Assembly: GCA_965231815.1 (NCBI GenBank)
Contig: OZ246890.1
Span: 2,728,001-2,792,000, forward strand
Source: JAPPFW01 sp965231815
GTDB lineage: Bacteria; Actinomycetota; Acidimicrobiia; Spongiisociales; Spongiisociaceae
Direction of reading: 5' to 3'
Length of the DNA: 64,000 nt
Shown here: piece after piece, positions 9,015 to 19,119 of the stretch
How positions within the stretch are numbered: position 1 is the first letter of the stretch
How the letters are laid out: each line of letters opens with the position of its first letter
Notes under the pieces: generated by a model
The model's database searches: none
What the model saw: the letters and a program-made list of their open reading frames with translations, nothing else
What the model was told of the DNA's origin: nothing
Program-made: the position numbers and the translations under genes

Positions 9015-12000
9015 CAGTTCGTCTCGGGCCACAAGTAGACGAGGCCCACCGGCTCGACCCGCTTCACCTGCACCTCGTAGAACCGGCGCACCCTGCCGGG
9101 TTCGTCCGCCAAGTCCTGGTCGAACTGCCTGAGGCGGGTGCGCCAGTGGCGGATATCGGCATTCAGCTGCCGGGTCTCCTGAGCGTTGAACCCGAACGAG
9201 AGCTGCTCATGGTCGCGTTCGTAGCGCTTGAGTTGGGCGACGACTTGGGCGCGGTGGCTTTCCAGCGTCTCCCGCAGGGCGCGTTCCTCCCGCTCGCCCC
9301 GCAAGGCAAGTTGGCGTTCCGCAATAGCGGCGTACTCCTCGGCCCGCGGTTCGAGTTGAGGACGGAGGTCGGCGATATCCTGCGCCGCGGCGGTAAGCAA
9401 CCTGGCACGCACAACCTCGCCCGGTTGCCTCGCTCCTCCGGAGCTCAACGACTGGTCGAGCAGCTTCATGGTCAGTTCCCGCGCGTCTCGGGCGTAGGCG
9501 CGCAGCGGTCCGGAACGGCGGTCGGGGTCGGTCCATCGGGCCGCCATCGGCACGATCTGCTCGTGCAGGCGTTCCGCCCCCCGGCCGTACAGTGACAGAC
9601 GTCCCAGCAAGACGACTCGAGGGATCGAATCCTTCGCCTGGGCCAGACAGGCCCGCGACAGATCGTGATGGATAAATCCTTGGGCACGGAAGCGGGCCAG
9701 TAGCCGCTGCGCCACCCGCTGATCGAGATGTAGATGGACGGTCTGGTCGTCAAGGCGTCCGGTGTCCTCGAAAACGACCGGTCGAAGGGGAGCGTCGCGG
9801 CGCCAGTCGGGAATCTTCTGGTCGATTTTGCGGGGAACTCGCAGGGAATCTAGGGTCGAAATCCAGCTTGGATCGGTGTAAGCCCGCTGTTCCAGCGAGG
9901 GGAAGGTCCAGGTTATATAACCGTGATTATCCTTAGTCGCCGATAGGGGGGGGGGCTTTGGTGAGTTCTAAGGCACAGTTGATTGTCTGGCGGAACGGCT
10001 CCGCCGAGAACTTCACCCAGTCCCGAGACTTCTCCAGCAGCGACCGGCACCGCTCGATCTGGTTGTGGAGATCCTCACGCCGTTCGCGGGCCGCCTCGAC
10101 TTCTTCGGCGGCGGCTCGTTTCTTCAGGTTCTCGGGCGACTCGGCCTCGATATCCCGCCGCAGGTCTTCGACGTCCCGGTGGCGAATACCGTGTCTGGTC
10201 AAGCGTTGCTCCACGGCGTCTTCGATCACCTTCGGCAGTCCGCCTAGCTCCCTCTTGATGGTCTCGGTCTTGGTAACCAGCACTTCGAGCACTCGGTCCT
10301 CCACCCGCTGCGGAAGCACGAAGTAGTGGCAGTTCACCTCGGAGGCCGGTTGCAGCTTGCGGTCGATGCGTCCGTTGCGCTGCTCGATCCGACCCGGATT
10401 CCACGGCAGGTCGAAATGGAACATGTCCGAACAGTGGGCTTGCAGGTTCAGTCCCTCCCGGGCGGCGTCGGTGGCGATCAGGATCCGCAGCGGTTCGTCA
10501 GCGGGATCGGCGTTGAAGCGGCGCTGGATCTCGCGACGTCGCCCCGGACTGGTCGGCCCCTCGATCACGGCGATCCGCTCATGAGCCCGGTCGGTACCGT
10601 CGATAGCCTGCTTCAGGATCGACTTCAAGTACTGCTTGGTGCCGACCCGGTTCTCCGTGAAGATCAGCACGCGGCGGTCCGTCCAGGTAGGGGTTGGACC
10701 CGTAGCCGGCTTGCCCCAGTCTGGTAGCTTCGGGCACTGGTTGCGGCGAATCCACTCGATGAGCCACCTGGTCTTGGCGTCGGGGAGGTGCTTGGTCTCG
10801 TCTGCGATCTCCTGCATGCGCCGGAGAAGATACTGTTCCCGCTCCCAGGCCACTGTCCCAGCATCCCGAGAAGGGAGGGCGGCCGCAGCGATTTCCTCGA
10901 TCTGGTCCACCTCATCGGCGGAGGCCTCCTCCGTAGACCACTCGGCGTTTTCGTCGTCGGCGTCGGGCGCCTTCACGAAAGGGTGGATCTGGTCGGCGTC
11001 GCCTATTGTGGACCGCCCGCCGGCGCCTGCCGGAGGATTGTTCCGATGCCGTAGGACGGTGCGGCGATGCACCTTGAGTGTGCGGGCAAACGCGTCAATC
11101 GACGACAGCAAGCGTTGCTGCAAGCCCACCACCATCAACCCGGCGGCATGCCGCTCCCGGCTCGGCTCCGACTTATAACGTTCCTCCCGGGCCGTCCGGT
11201 ACTCGTCGAGTAGGCGGGAGAGGGCCAGTTCAGGAGCGTCTTCGGGTAGGTCGCCGATCTCGATCCGCTTCACGTTTCGTTTCGGAAACCCGCCCTGCAA
11301 CACCCGGATGTCCTCCTTCAGGCGTCGCACCATCACGGGCGCCAGATCGGTCTTCGGCCGGGTCACCTTGACGCCCCTGGTGAAACGAAACGGGTCCAGC
11401 AGTTCCAGCAAGGTGGAGAAGCTGTTGGAATGGCCGTTGTGGGGGGTGGCGGACAGGAACAGACGATGCTCGAACCGATGGGCAAGATCACGCACCGCCC
11501 TGGTGAACTTGGTCTCGATTCCGTACCTGCCGCCGGAGGACGGAGCGGCGTGATGAGCCTCGTCGAGAATCAGGAGGCTTCCGGCACGCTGCTCGCCAAG
11601 CCACTCACGCATGGGGTCGGTGTAGGACGGATCGATCAGCAGGCGGTGGGAAATCAAGAACCGGCTGTGGGTACGCCAGGGGTTCACCCCGAAACCGCGT
11701 TCCCGGCGCATCCTCGACACGTAGCCTCGGTCGAGTACCTCGAACACGAGGCCGAACCGGTCCTCCATCTCGCCCTTCCACTGCTCAAGCATCGACGGAG
11801 GCGCCGCTACCACGATCACCTTCACCTTGCGGCGCAGCAGCAGCTCGCGGGTAATCAGACCCGCCTCGATGGTCTTGCCCAAGCCGGTGTCGTCGGCGAT
11901 CAGCAGATTCACCCGGGGGAGCAGCAGCGCCTTGCGGAGCGGCTCCATCTGGTAGGCATCAAGGGTGATCCCGGCCCGGAAGGGCGCTTGGAACAGGTTC

Positions 12001-12311
12001 GGGTCGGTGGCGGTGGTGCAGTTCCAGCGCAATGTATTGAGAAAGGCGGAGAATCGGTGCGGGGGATCGAAACCATTGGTTGCCAGGTCCGTCCAACCCG
12101 CATCCTCGACGATCAGGCGGTCCGGCTCGTAGTCCCAGAACACCTCCAGGGAAGCGCCCTGGTTGTCGTCGTCCACGCAGGCCAGCCGCACCCGCGCCGA
12201 TTCCGCCGGATTTTCCGAATCGGCAACCTCCTCCACGATCCAGCGCCGCGACCTGACCTGGACGAGTTCGCCCACTTCGGGCGGACCTTCGGGAAGGAAA
12301 TCTGTGGACAC
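9014..12311 (-). pseudogene. drmD: DISARM SNF2-type helicase DrmD, split by a G10 tract
   Basis: DrmD is the SNF2-like ATPase that defines class 1 DISARM. The first 792 codons carry Walker A (DDTGLGKTIEAG), LDEAHH, SATPHNGH and the C-terminal helicase motif (ATDAAREGLNLQ, RIEQRNGRIDR). That frame ends at 9933, just after a run of ten G (9946-9955; C on the coding strand). With nine bases the frame would continue without a stop through the segment PSWISTLDSLRVPRK and the 234-codon tail to 9014, giving ~1098 residues, a usual DrmD size. The tail at 9014-9715 is therefore not a separate gene. The tract could be a phase-variation switch, a decay mutation or a sequencing error. drmD leads the operon and overlaps drmMI at its end. 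Confidence 0.88.
9946..9955. repeat. G10 mononucleotide tract inside drmD
   Basis: Ten consecutive G (C on the coding strand) lie at the junction of the two drmD reading frames. A nine-base tract joins the frames; the ten-base form present here truncates DrmD after 792 codons. Such tracts change length readily by polymerase slippage. Confidence 0.9.
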
Positions 12312-12387
12312 GCGCTACTCATCACCCGCTTCGGAGTCACCCGATAGTCTAAGGGAGAGGCGCCTATTCGAGTTTCCGGAGGAATCC

Positions 12388-13441
12388 GTGCCGCATGTCA
12401 TGACTGTCCTTGGACCGATCTGCCCGACGGAGTTGGGCCCGACTATGACGCACGAGCACATTTTCCTGGACGTACGCCATGCCTGGAGTCCTTCCGAGGA
12501 AATCCTCGACAGCGAGGCCGGCACCCGAACCTTCGAGACCCGGCTGGCAGGGGATAAGCCGCTGGAACCAGTCGGCCTACCGCAGCAACCTCGTACAAAG
12601 CCCCGAGCATGACTACGAGCTCATCTCCGAGGAGGTCGCCGAGTACGTGCGAGCCGGAGGCGGCGCCATCGTGGAGTTGACCGTGATCGGCCTCAACCCG
12701 GAACCCGAGGCTTTGGCGCGGCTCTCGGTAGACCTTGGAGTCCACATCGTGGCCGGAACGGGGTTCTACGTGAGTGCTCTGCACCCTCCCTGGGTGGAGG
12801 AGATGAGCGTTCCGGAACTGGCCGACTTCTTGCTCTCCGAAGTCACCCGGGGCATCGCCGGCACATCCATCCGTCCCGGCATCATCGGGGAGATCGGCAC
12901 GTCCGAAACCCTGTTCGACGTGGAGGAACGAGTGCTACGGGCATCCGCTCAGGTGGCGGTCGCCACCGACACCCCCATCAACGTCCATTGCCACCCCCCG
13001 GCCCTCGAGGTAGTACAACGGATCCTGGACATCCTCGAGGAGGAGGGCCATCCGCCGGAACGGACCTCGCTCTCCCACCTCGACGAGATCACGGACCTCG
13101 GGTACCACCGCGCCGTCCTCGATCGAGGCCCGCTGGTCGGGTTCGACAGCTTCGGCCAGGACGGGTACTTCGAACCGACATGGAAATCGAAGAGCGACCA
13201 GGCCAAGCTGGAAACCATGCTCGCCCTCGTAGAGGAGGGTTTCGAGGATCAACTGCTGATGTCCCAGGACATGCACAAGAAGCACTACCTGCTCCGCTAC
13301 GGAGGCCTCGGTTACAACCATGTCCTCGCCCGGGTCGTTCCTCGGATGAAGGTCACATACGGCGTCGACGACCTACTGATCGAGAAACTCCTCGTAACCA
13401 ACCCGGCCCGGCTTCTGACCCGAGACTCGGATCCGGGGTAA
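12388..13441 (+). pseudogene. Phosphotriesterase-family metal hydrolase, frameshifted
   Basis: This is a phosphotriesterase-like TIM-barrel hydrolase; members of the family act as lactonases, esterases or amidases. Translation from GTG 12388 (GGAGGAATCC upstream) gives MPHVMTVLGPI...TMTHEHIFLD with the N-terminal HxH. After ~55 codons the homology moves one frame: ISRWNQSAYRSN...GFYVSALHPP, GEIG with Glu as the likely bridging residue, NVHCHP, LSHLDE and SQDMHK as metal ligands. Removing one G from the GGGG at 12550-12553 restores a ~350-residue protein. The C-terminal part is complete (ALVEEGFEDQLLMSQD). It is divergent from drmD, with ~75 bp between starts. It may be a single-base error in the assembly or a recent mutation. 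Confidence 0.82.
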
Positions 13442-13537
13442 CGTTCACCGGAACCCCGGCGGTGAGAACCACAGAGTCATAGTGACGGGACATCGGGACA
13501 TTCGGGGCTTTGCGGGGTTGCAGAGAGGGAGGTAGCA

Positions 13538-15124
13538 ATGCTGGTCGGATACGTGAGCGACGAGTTCTACCTCGCGATCCCGAACGTGACGATCGAATTC
13601 ACCAAACAGAACGTGTCCGTCGCGGCCCGCTCGCGAGCGTCCGGGTCGGTGTACGCGGACGTCGAGCCGGGGACGTACCGCGTTTATCTGAGCCGTGACG
13701 GGTATACGCCGAAGTGGGTGGATATGGAGGTCAGGCCGGGTTCCATCCATCACTTCCGCCTGCTTTCGGACAGCATCAGCGGCTACGTGTGGCCCAAGTG
13801 GGCCAAGTCGGGCGACACCGGCCAGATGCGGCTCCACTCGCCCCGTGAAGCGATCGTCAGCCTGTGGCGATACGGATGGGACCGCGAGTTCGTAGCCGAA
13901 CTAGGTCACTTCTCCGATGAACCTCGGGGGGCCTACAGCCAGATCCTGCCGGACGGGGATGTGAGCCGGACCGGTGTCAGATGGAGTGACCACGGATACT
14001 CCTACCCGGAGGTGGATCCGAGAGTCTACGTCGAAGCGCCGCCACGGTCGGGGCTCTACTACTTCCACGCCAAGGATGTCGCCGGGACGTTCTTCTCATT
14101 CCCGTGGGTCGTGGCGCCGCGGGGGCCGCAGCATCGGATCGCGGTCTTGGCATCCAATATCACTTGGAACGCGTACAACCACTACGGCGGACGGAGCAAC
14201 TATGTGGCGTCGATCAGGCTCCCGGACCGCCCCTACTTCAACTTCCGGCAGGAAGACGTGTATTACACCGACCCGGCCCTACAACCCTGGACGGCGGATG
14301 AGTACGACCCGCTGTCGTTCGACCGTCCCGAGCCGCTGAACATGACGGCCGAGAACGGATCCATCACCGATCCCATGGAGCGGCGCGGCGAGGAACATGT
14401 CGCCCCGGCGGAGTGGCGCCTTCTGGGGTGGCTGGAGCGAGAGGGATTCGAGTACGACTACTACGCCGAGACCCAACTCCACTTCGGCGAGATGCCCCTT
14501 GATGACTACGAGGTCTTGATCATCAGTACCCACCCGGAATACTGGTCACACGATATGTATTATCGCGTCAAGTCATGGGTTTTCGAGCGGGGCGGAAGAC
14601 TCATGGTGTTGGGTGGCAACAGCCTCAACTGCGAGGTCGAGTTTCTCGACCCGACCACGATGACCGTTCGGAACAACGATCACCACAAACGACCGCCCGA
14701 CTTCGAGAGCCGCTTCGGCGTGAGGCACGAGTCGGAGGCTCACCTCACAGGGGTGGTCACAACCCACGCCGGATACGAGACAGGCGCCCCCTACCGGGTG
14801 GTGGACGCGTCGCATTGGGCCCTGGCGGGTACGGGCCTTGCCGAGGGCGAATTGTTCGGTACGGAATCGTTGGACAGGCGGGCGCCCGGCGGTGCTTCGG
14901 GCCACGAGACCGACAAGCGAACGCCTTCGTCACCGGCAGGGCTGCAACTCATCGCCAAGGGCACGAACCCCGACAATGGCGGGGCCGAGATGGTGTACCA
15001 CCGGACAGCCGGCGGGGGAGAGGTGTTCTCGGTCGGCTCGATCTCCTATACCTGTTCGATCGCTATCGACGACACGGTGTCAACGGTAACGCGCAACGTA
15101 TTGGAACGTTTCCTCGGCTACTGA
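13538..15124 (+). CDS. N,N-dimethylformamidase large-subunit-like protein
   Basis: The 528-residue protein starts at ATG 13538 behind GGGAGG. Residues ~1-75 form a small beta-sandwich like the carboxypeptidase regulatory domain (DVEPGTYRVYLSRDGYTP). The rest matches the C-terminal domain of the dimethylformamidase beta subunit: ASNITWNAYNHYGG (~205-220), GWLEREGFEYDYYAE (~300) and STHPEYWSHDMYYRVKSWVFERGGRLMVLGGNS (~330-365). True dimethylformamidases hydrolyse formamide C-N bonds and need a small subunit, which is not seen here. The substrate is therefore unknown. An amide hydrolase fits the surrounding cluster. Confidence 0.78.
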   Translation: MLVGYVSDEFYLAIPNVTIEFTKQNVSVAARSRASGSVYADVEPGTYRVYLSRDGYTPKWVDMEVRPGSIHHFRLLSDSISGYVWPKWAKSGDTGQMRLHSPREAIVSLWRYGWDREFVAELGHFSDEPRGAYSQILPDGDVSRTGVRWSDHGYSYPEVDPRVYVEAPPRSGLYYFHAKDVAGTFFSFPWVVAPRGPQHRIAVLASNITWNAYNHYGGRSNYVASIRLPDRPYFNFRQEDVYYTDPALQPWTADEYDPLSFDRPEPLNMTAENGSITDPMERRGEEHVAPAEWRLLGWLEREGFEYDYYAETQLHFGEMPLDDYEVLIISTHPEYWSHDMYYRVKSWVFERGGRLMVLGGNSLNCEVEFLDPTTMTVRNNDHHKRPPDFESRFGVRHESEAHLTGVVTTHAGYETGAPYRVVDASHWALAGTGLAEGELFGTESLDRRAPGGASGHETDKRTPSSPAGLQLIAKGTNPDNGGAEMVYHRTAGGGEVFSVGSISYTCSIAIDDTVSTVTRNVLERFLGY

Positions 15125-15694
15125 GAGGAGGGTGCTCAAATAATCTCGCGGGGTTCGCAGTCTGGTAGATGTTTCTGGGTACAGCGCCCGAACTCCGTTG
15201 TTACGGACTTTGTAAACCTCCCCGGTGTTCTGGTCAGGGATTCGTTTGGCGATTGCGGTGACCATCCGAGCGCACCGGCAGGCTCGGTGATCCGAGAACG
15301 CGAAAATCGCCGGAACGGTTGCTCCCAATCGGGCCCACCCCCGCCTCCACCTTTCCTGGGTTCCCGAACGCGATCCGCCGAACCCCGCAACCGGGGGGAG
15401 ACGGTCGAAATTGTCCGTATTTTGATGATCCCTGCCCCGGTTCGTTCGGTACCGAACAACCCGAACCGGCGGTGTTTAAGGCTATCTACCATTATGCACC
15501 TTGGGTGGGACACTTCCAGACCCCGATGCCCGAAAACCGCGGTCCCTCCGGAACGCACAGGCTTGGTTGGATCAACCCCTATCCCCGACAAGCCTTCCCG
15601 CAAGATAAACGAACTGTCACTTCAGAAGGCTAGAGACCGTGATGACACTTGCATTTCGGGATTGCACGACTGGCCAGTCCCGGCCGCCGGAGTA
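15125..15694. other. 570-bp gap without recognisable gene
   Basis: No coding region with family features, RNA gene or clear hairpin terminator was recognised between the dimethylformamidase-like gene and the convergent amidohydrolase. Long open frames crossing it read as low-complexity Pro/Arg-rich products. The first bases (GAGGAGGGTGCT) resemble one end of the 115-bp repeat family, but no matching other end follows. Confidence 0.5.
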
Positions 15695-16588
15695 TCATTC
15701 CCTCCACTCGGGGAACGGTTGCTTCCAGTTCTCGTAGATGATCCTGTCCTGGATCTCGGTCGGAATCTTCGGGAGCCTCGTCCCTTCGACGATGTCGTTG
15801 ATCCCCCGCAACCCGTTGATGACATTCGATACCGTCCCGGACGGGAAATCGGAGGCGAGGAGGAGTTTGTGGGTCACTCCATACTCCATGGCGGTGACCA
15901 TCGCCTGCCAGTAGCGCCAGGGACGGTAATGCACCGCCGAAATGTCGGCATACATGTTGGGGGTCTTGCGGATCAGGGCTACGACATCCTCCTCCCAGGG
16001 ATGGCCCAGATGGGCGATGATCATCCTCAGGTCGGGGAACTCCATCGCCACATCCTCAAGCAACAGCGGAAGCGCCCATCGCAGCCTCGCACTGCTGGGG
16101 AAGGTCGTGCCCTGGTGCCACATAATCGGTAATCCCAGTTCGGAGCACCTCCGGAAGAAGGGCCGGTAGCTACGGTCCGTGGGGTCGAAGTGCTGGTAGG
16201 TAGGACCCAGCTTCAGGCCGCTCAGGCCCAGATCAGCAACGCAGTACTCCAGTTGGTGGATCGCATCATCATCGGATGGGTTGACCGAAGCCCATCCGAT
16301 GATCTTCTCGGGGTGCGACGCGGCATAGTCGGCGACGAGTTCGTTAGGGACGACGATTCCCGTCGGCTGCGCTCTCATCCCGAACACCACCACCTTGTCG
16401 GCCTGTTGCGCCGCCCTCCAGTGATCCTCGGGTAGCGAGTCGTACGAGTGGAGATCGAGACGGGCGGCATGAATCTCACCCCCGGAGTACTTCAGCTTGA
16501 CCAGCTTCGAATCCAGGGCTTCCCGGGCGGTCTCCTCCCGGATGTGATCGGGGTACCACATGATGTGGCTATGGACATCGACGATCAT
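15695..16588 (-). CDS. Amidohydrolase_2-family metal hydrolase/decarboxylase
   Basis: This 297-residue TIM-barrel protein belongs to the amidohydrolase-related family that includes ACMS decarboxylase and isoorotate decarboxylase. ATG 16588 is preferred (AGGAG ahead of MIVDVHSH). Metal-site features are the N-terminal VHSH, WHQGTTF (~residue 165), IIAHLGHPW (~205) and the terminal Asp in LLASDFPSG (~250). It shares the blocks LKLGPTYQHFDPT and GHPWEE with the paralogue at 21140. It is convergent with the dimethylformamidase-like gene and downstream of a Gfo/Idh gene on the same strand. The substrate is unknown. Confidence 0.85.
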   Translation of the reverse strand: MIVDVHSHIMWYPDHIREETAREALDSKLVKLKYSGGEIHAARLDLHSYDSLPEDHWRAAQQADKVVVFGMRAQPTGIVVPNELVADYAASHPEKIIGWASVNPSDDDAIHQLEYCVADLGLSGLKLGPTYQHFDPTDRSYRPFFRRCSELGLPIMWHQGTTFPSSARLRWALPLLLEDVAMEFPDLRMIIAHLGHPWEEDVVALIRKTPNMYADISAVHYRPWRYWQAMVTAMEYGVTHKLLLASDFPSGTVSNVINGLRGINDIVEGTRLPKIPTEIQDRIIYENWKQPFPEWRE

Positions 16589-16702
16589 CGGCCAACTCCT
16601 ATCCCGAGCAGCGTCCGCCACCCGCTTGCGGGGACAGTGCGCGACCGATCGGACTCGTGATCAACCGGACAGCATCCTTCCCGGTGTCGAACGGGTGGCC
16701 CG

Positions 16703-17698
16703 TCATGCTTCGACGTACACCGGACGCCGCTCAACGAGCGATCTGTCAAGCGCCAGGGCAACCGCCAGCGCCGCTCTGGCGTCCTCGATCGTTACCGGCC
16801 ACTCCCGCAGTCCGCGCACGGTAGCGAGGAAGTGCCGATCCTCGATAGCCACCACCCCGGTCACCGTGCCTTCCACACCGAATTGCCCGCGGGTTCGGAG
16901 CCACTTCGAACCACCGCTTGAGAACACGGTGGCAGCCGGATCCCGCATCTCCACGTACCCGGCCCCTTCTGTACCGAACACGGCCAGCCGGTAGTCACTA
17001 CTGAGGGCTGAATCGTCATTCATTATCCAGTTGAACTCGACGATACCCACCGCGCCCGACGCGAACCGCAGCGTTCCCGTGATAGCGTCCACGGCGCCCG
17101 CGCCCAGGGTCGCGGTGGTGGCGGGCGTTGCAAAGACACGTTCCACAGGTCCCGCCAGCCACCGGAGCAGATCGATGTCGTGGACACCCACCTCGACGGC
17201 CAGCGTCGTCCGGTTGAAGAGCAACCGACCCTCGAAGGCCGGTACGTTGCGCCGAGCCGACAGTTGCACGGGCGTTCCGATCGATCCCGATGCCACCTCG
17301 TCGACCAGCGCCGCGTAAGCCGGATCGAAGCGCATCGTGTGCCCGACCGCGAAACGCCCGCCGGCGCGGCGCGCGGCCGCGATGATCCGGTCCGCGGCGG
17401 CCAGATCGTGGGCGATCGGTTTCTCGCAGAAGACGAACAGCCCGGCATCGAGGCACACCTCCACGATCGGGAGGTGGCGTTCTTGAGGGGTGCAGACGAA
17501 GACGGCTTCGAGTTGGTCGAGGTCCAGCAACGTCTCGACATCGGAAACGAGGGCGACGCCGGGAGGTAGCCGGTCAGCTACACCCAGATCCGTGTCGCAG
17601 CATGCGATCAGCCGAGCCTCGGGGAGCGCGTCGAGCACTTGCACATGGGAGGTACCCATCATGCCGACCCCGATGACGGCACAATGCACAGGCCTCAC
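16703..17698 (-). CDS. Gfo/Idh/MocA-family NAD(P)-dependent oxidoreductase
   Basis: The 331-residue protein starts at GTG 17698 (GAGGAGGCGA upstream), which places the Rossmann motif CAVIGVGMMGTSHVQ at the N-terminus. EKPIAHD is the conserved EKP cofactor/catalytic motif (~residue 90), and a VGVHDIDLLRW segment (~170) matches the substrate domain. Family members oxidise sugars, inositols or related polyols. It shares a divergent promoter region with the U32-like gene, and a second, clearly paralogous copy lies at 35490. Together with the amidohydrolase it probably forms a two-gene minus-strand operon. Confidence 0.88.
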   Translation of the reverse strand: MRPVHCAVIGVGMMGTSHVQVLDALPEARLIACCDTDLGVADRLPPGVALVSDVETLLDLDQLEAVFVCTPQERHLPIVEVCLDAGLFVFCEKPIAHDLAAADRIIAAARRAGGRFAVGHTMRFDPAYAALVDEVASGSIGTPVQLSARRNVPAFEGRLLFNRTTLAVEVGVHDIDLLRWLAGPVERVFATPATTATLGAGAVDAITGTLRFASGAVGIVEFNWIMNDDSALSSDYRLAVFGTEGAGYVEMRDPAATVFSSGGSKWLRTRGQFGVEGTVTGVVAIEDRHFLATVRGLREWPVTIEDARAALAVALALDRSLVERRPVYVEA

Positions 17699-17772
17699 GC
17701 TCGCCTCCTCATACTCTGATAGCCGGTAGTCGCCACGCCGGCTTCCCACCTGTGCCGTCCGGCTCGAACCGG

Positions 17773-17801
17773 TTGACAATGTAGGACTATCCTCCGATAA
17801 T
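17773..17801 (+). promoter_or_regulatory. Sigma70-type promoter of the U32/creatininase/M20 gene run
   Basis: TTGACA (17773-17778), a 17-bp spacer and GATAAT (17796-17801) form a near-consensus promoter reading toward the gene at 17881, with a predicted leader of ~70 nt. Confidence 0.7.
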
Positions 17802-17808
17802 CGCCGCA

Positions 17809-17823
17809 CGCAACCCGGTTGCG
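17809..17823. promoter_or_regulatory. Operator candidate CGCAA-N5-TTGCG, copy 1
   Basis: CGCAACCCGGTTGCG is a palindrome placed 7 bp after the -10 box, over the expected transcription start. A 13/15 identical site occupies the same position behind the promoter at 25365-25394. The resident IclR protein (24434-25174) is the likely binder, acting as repressor at both places. Confidence 0.6.
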
Positions 17824-17880
17824 ACACACGCAACAGGTTTCGTCAATGCGAGAATAGCCCCGCCGGACGCGAAGGAGCCT

Positions 17881-18804
17881 ATGGATATACGCGCATCTCT
17901 CCGGCGTCACGGCCTTCTGATTACCGACTCGCCGGCGGCCAGCAAGCAGCGTTTCCCCGACGGGGCGGAGTTCCGGATCGAGATACCGAGTGTCGAGGGA
18001 CCGCGAGTACTCGAGGCGGTACTCGATGAGGCGGATCGGTACCAGCTCACCGTCAACCGCGTGTCGCAGGGCAGCGGGGGAACGCTTCTAGAGGAAGCGG
18101 AGCTCCGCGAGATGGCGGCCATCGGCGCCCAGGTCGGCCTCGGAGTCTGCCTGTTCACCGGGCCGCGGGCAGGCTATGACATCGGCGCGTTCAGCAGATC
18201 GAAGGACGGCGGGGGCCAGTTCGCACAGATAAGGAGCATGCGCCAACTCCGGTACGCAGTCGCGGATATCGTGCGGTCGACCGAGGCGGGTATACGTAGC
18301 TTCCTCGTCGGTGATCTAGGACTGCTGGCGGTGCTGGTGAGAATGCAGCGCGACGGTGAACTTCCGAGCGAGACGGTGTGGAAGATCTCGGCGTATATGG
18401 GGGTCTCGAACCCGGCCACGATCAAGGTGCTCGAGGAGATGGGCGCCGGAACGATCAACATTCCCTCCGATGTGACCTTGGAGCAGTTGTTCGAGATCCG
18501 ATCGGTTGTCTCCGCACCGTTGGACCTGTATCTGGAGACCCCGGACGGGATGGGCCCCACGGTCCGCGGGCACGAGATCGCCGATTTCGTCGCGGTCGGT
18601 GCTCCACTCTACGCGAAGATGGGTCTGGCCAATGCAGCCGGGGTATATCCCTCCGGTGGGCACGTAGTCGACGTGGCGATCGCCAATGCCAGGGAGAAGG
18701 TCCGGAGAGCGGCTATCGCTCTCGAGTGGCTCCGGCGGGAACGTCCGGAGTCTGTACAGTCCAAACCGCACGCCGGCGGCCTCGGTGTCCCGGTAGCTCC
18801 GTAG
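17881..18804 (+). CDS. U32 peptidase-like TIM-barrel protein
   Basis: The 307-residue protein starts at ATG 17881 behind GAAGGAG. Segments such as AGIRSFLVGDLGLLAVL (~residue 140), ISAYMGVSNPATIKVLEEMGAGTINIPSDVTL (~170-200) and YAKMGLANAAGVYPSGGH (~240) resemble the TIM-barrel core of U32-family proteins, which in bacteria often act in cofactor or tRNA modification rather than as proteases. The assignment rests on motif resemblance only. It is the first gene after the promoter at 17773-17801 and is followed at some distance by creatininase and M20 peptidase genes. Confidence 0.55.
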   Translation: MDIRASLRRHGLLITDSPAASKQRFPDGAEFRIEIPSVEGPRVLEAVLDEADRYQLTVNRVSQGSGGTLLEEAELREMAAIGAQVGLGVCLFTGPRAGYDIGAFSRSKDGGGQFAQIRSMRQLRYAVADIVRSTEAGIRSFLVGDLGLLAVLVRMQRDGELPSETVWKISAYMGVSNPATIKVLEEMGAGTINIPSDVTLEQLFEIRSVVSAPLDLYLETPDGMGPTVRGHEIADFVAVGAPLYAKMGLANAAGVYPSGGHVVDVAIANAREKVRRAAIALEWLRRERPESVQSKPHAGGLGVPVAP

Positions 18805-19119
18805 GACAGTGCTGAAGAACGGGATCATGGTTGGTCCTCCGACCGATGATGCGCTTCTCGGTTCGCTCCTAGCCCCGATTTTTCATGCTAGGCGTTTGCC
18901 ACGGCGATTTGGCAGCCTGAATGGGCTCCTGACCTGGGATTATGGTGGACTTGACAGGCTCGTCAGGTTGACCGCGACCGTCACCTATGAGCTGTATGCG
19001 AATGGAGCACGTAAAACGGGCTTGACCTGGCGGTTTATGGGTGGGTGTGTCTGGAAACATGAAGAATCAGGGCTAGCGCTGTGCCGGTCACCGGTTAAGC
19101 GCACCGAAGGCGCCGACTG
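18805..19119. other. 315-bp gap without recognisable gene
   Basis: The stretch between the U32-like and creatininase genes has no coding region with recognisable features. A 103-codon open frame here lacks family features and a good ribosome site. The first bases (TAGGACAGTGCTGAAGAAC) vaguely resemble one end of the 115-bp repeat family, but the other end is absent. Confidence 0.45.

Noticed and set aside
9014..9715. Separate 234-residue gene downstream of drmD
   Set aside because: It has no own ribosome site and continues upstream in frame to the G10 tract; it is the DrmD C-terminus.
15122..15160. Possible repeat-element end after the dimethylformamidase-like gene
   Set aside because: GAGGAGGGTGCT is shared but no inverted end or TA border follows at the expected distance.
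15287..16132. 281-codon plus-strand frame
   Set aside because: It is largely antisense to the amidohydrolase gene and low complexity at its start; no family features.
18802..18872. Possible fifth copy of the 115-bp repeat at a TAG stop
   Set aside because: Only the first ~15 bases resemble the element; length and the other end do not match.
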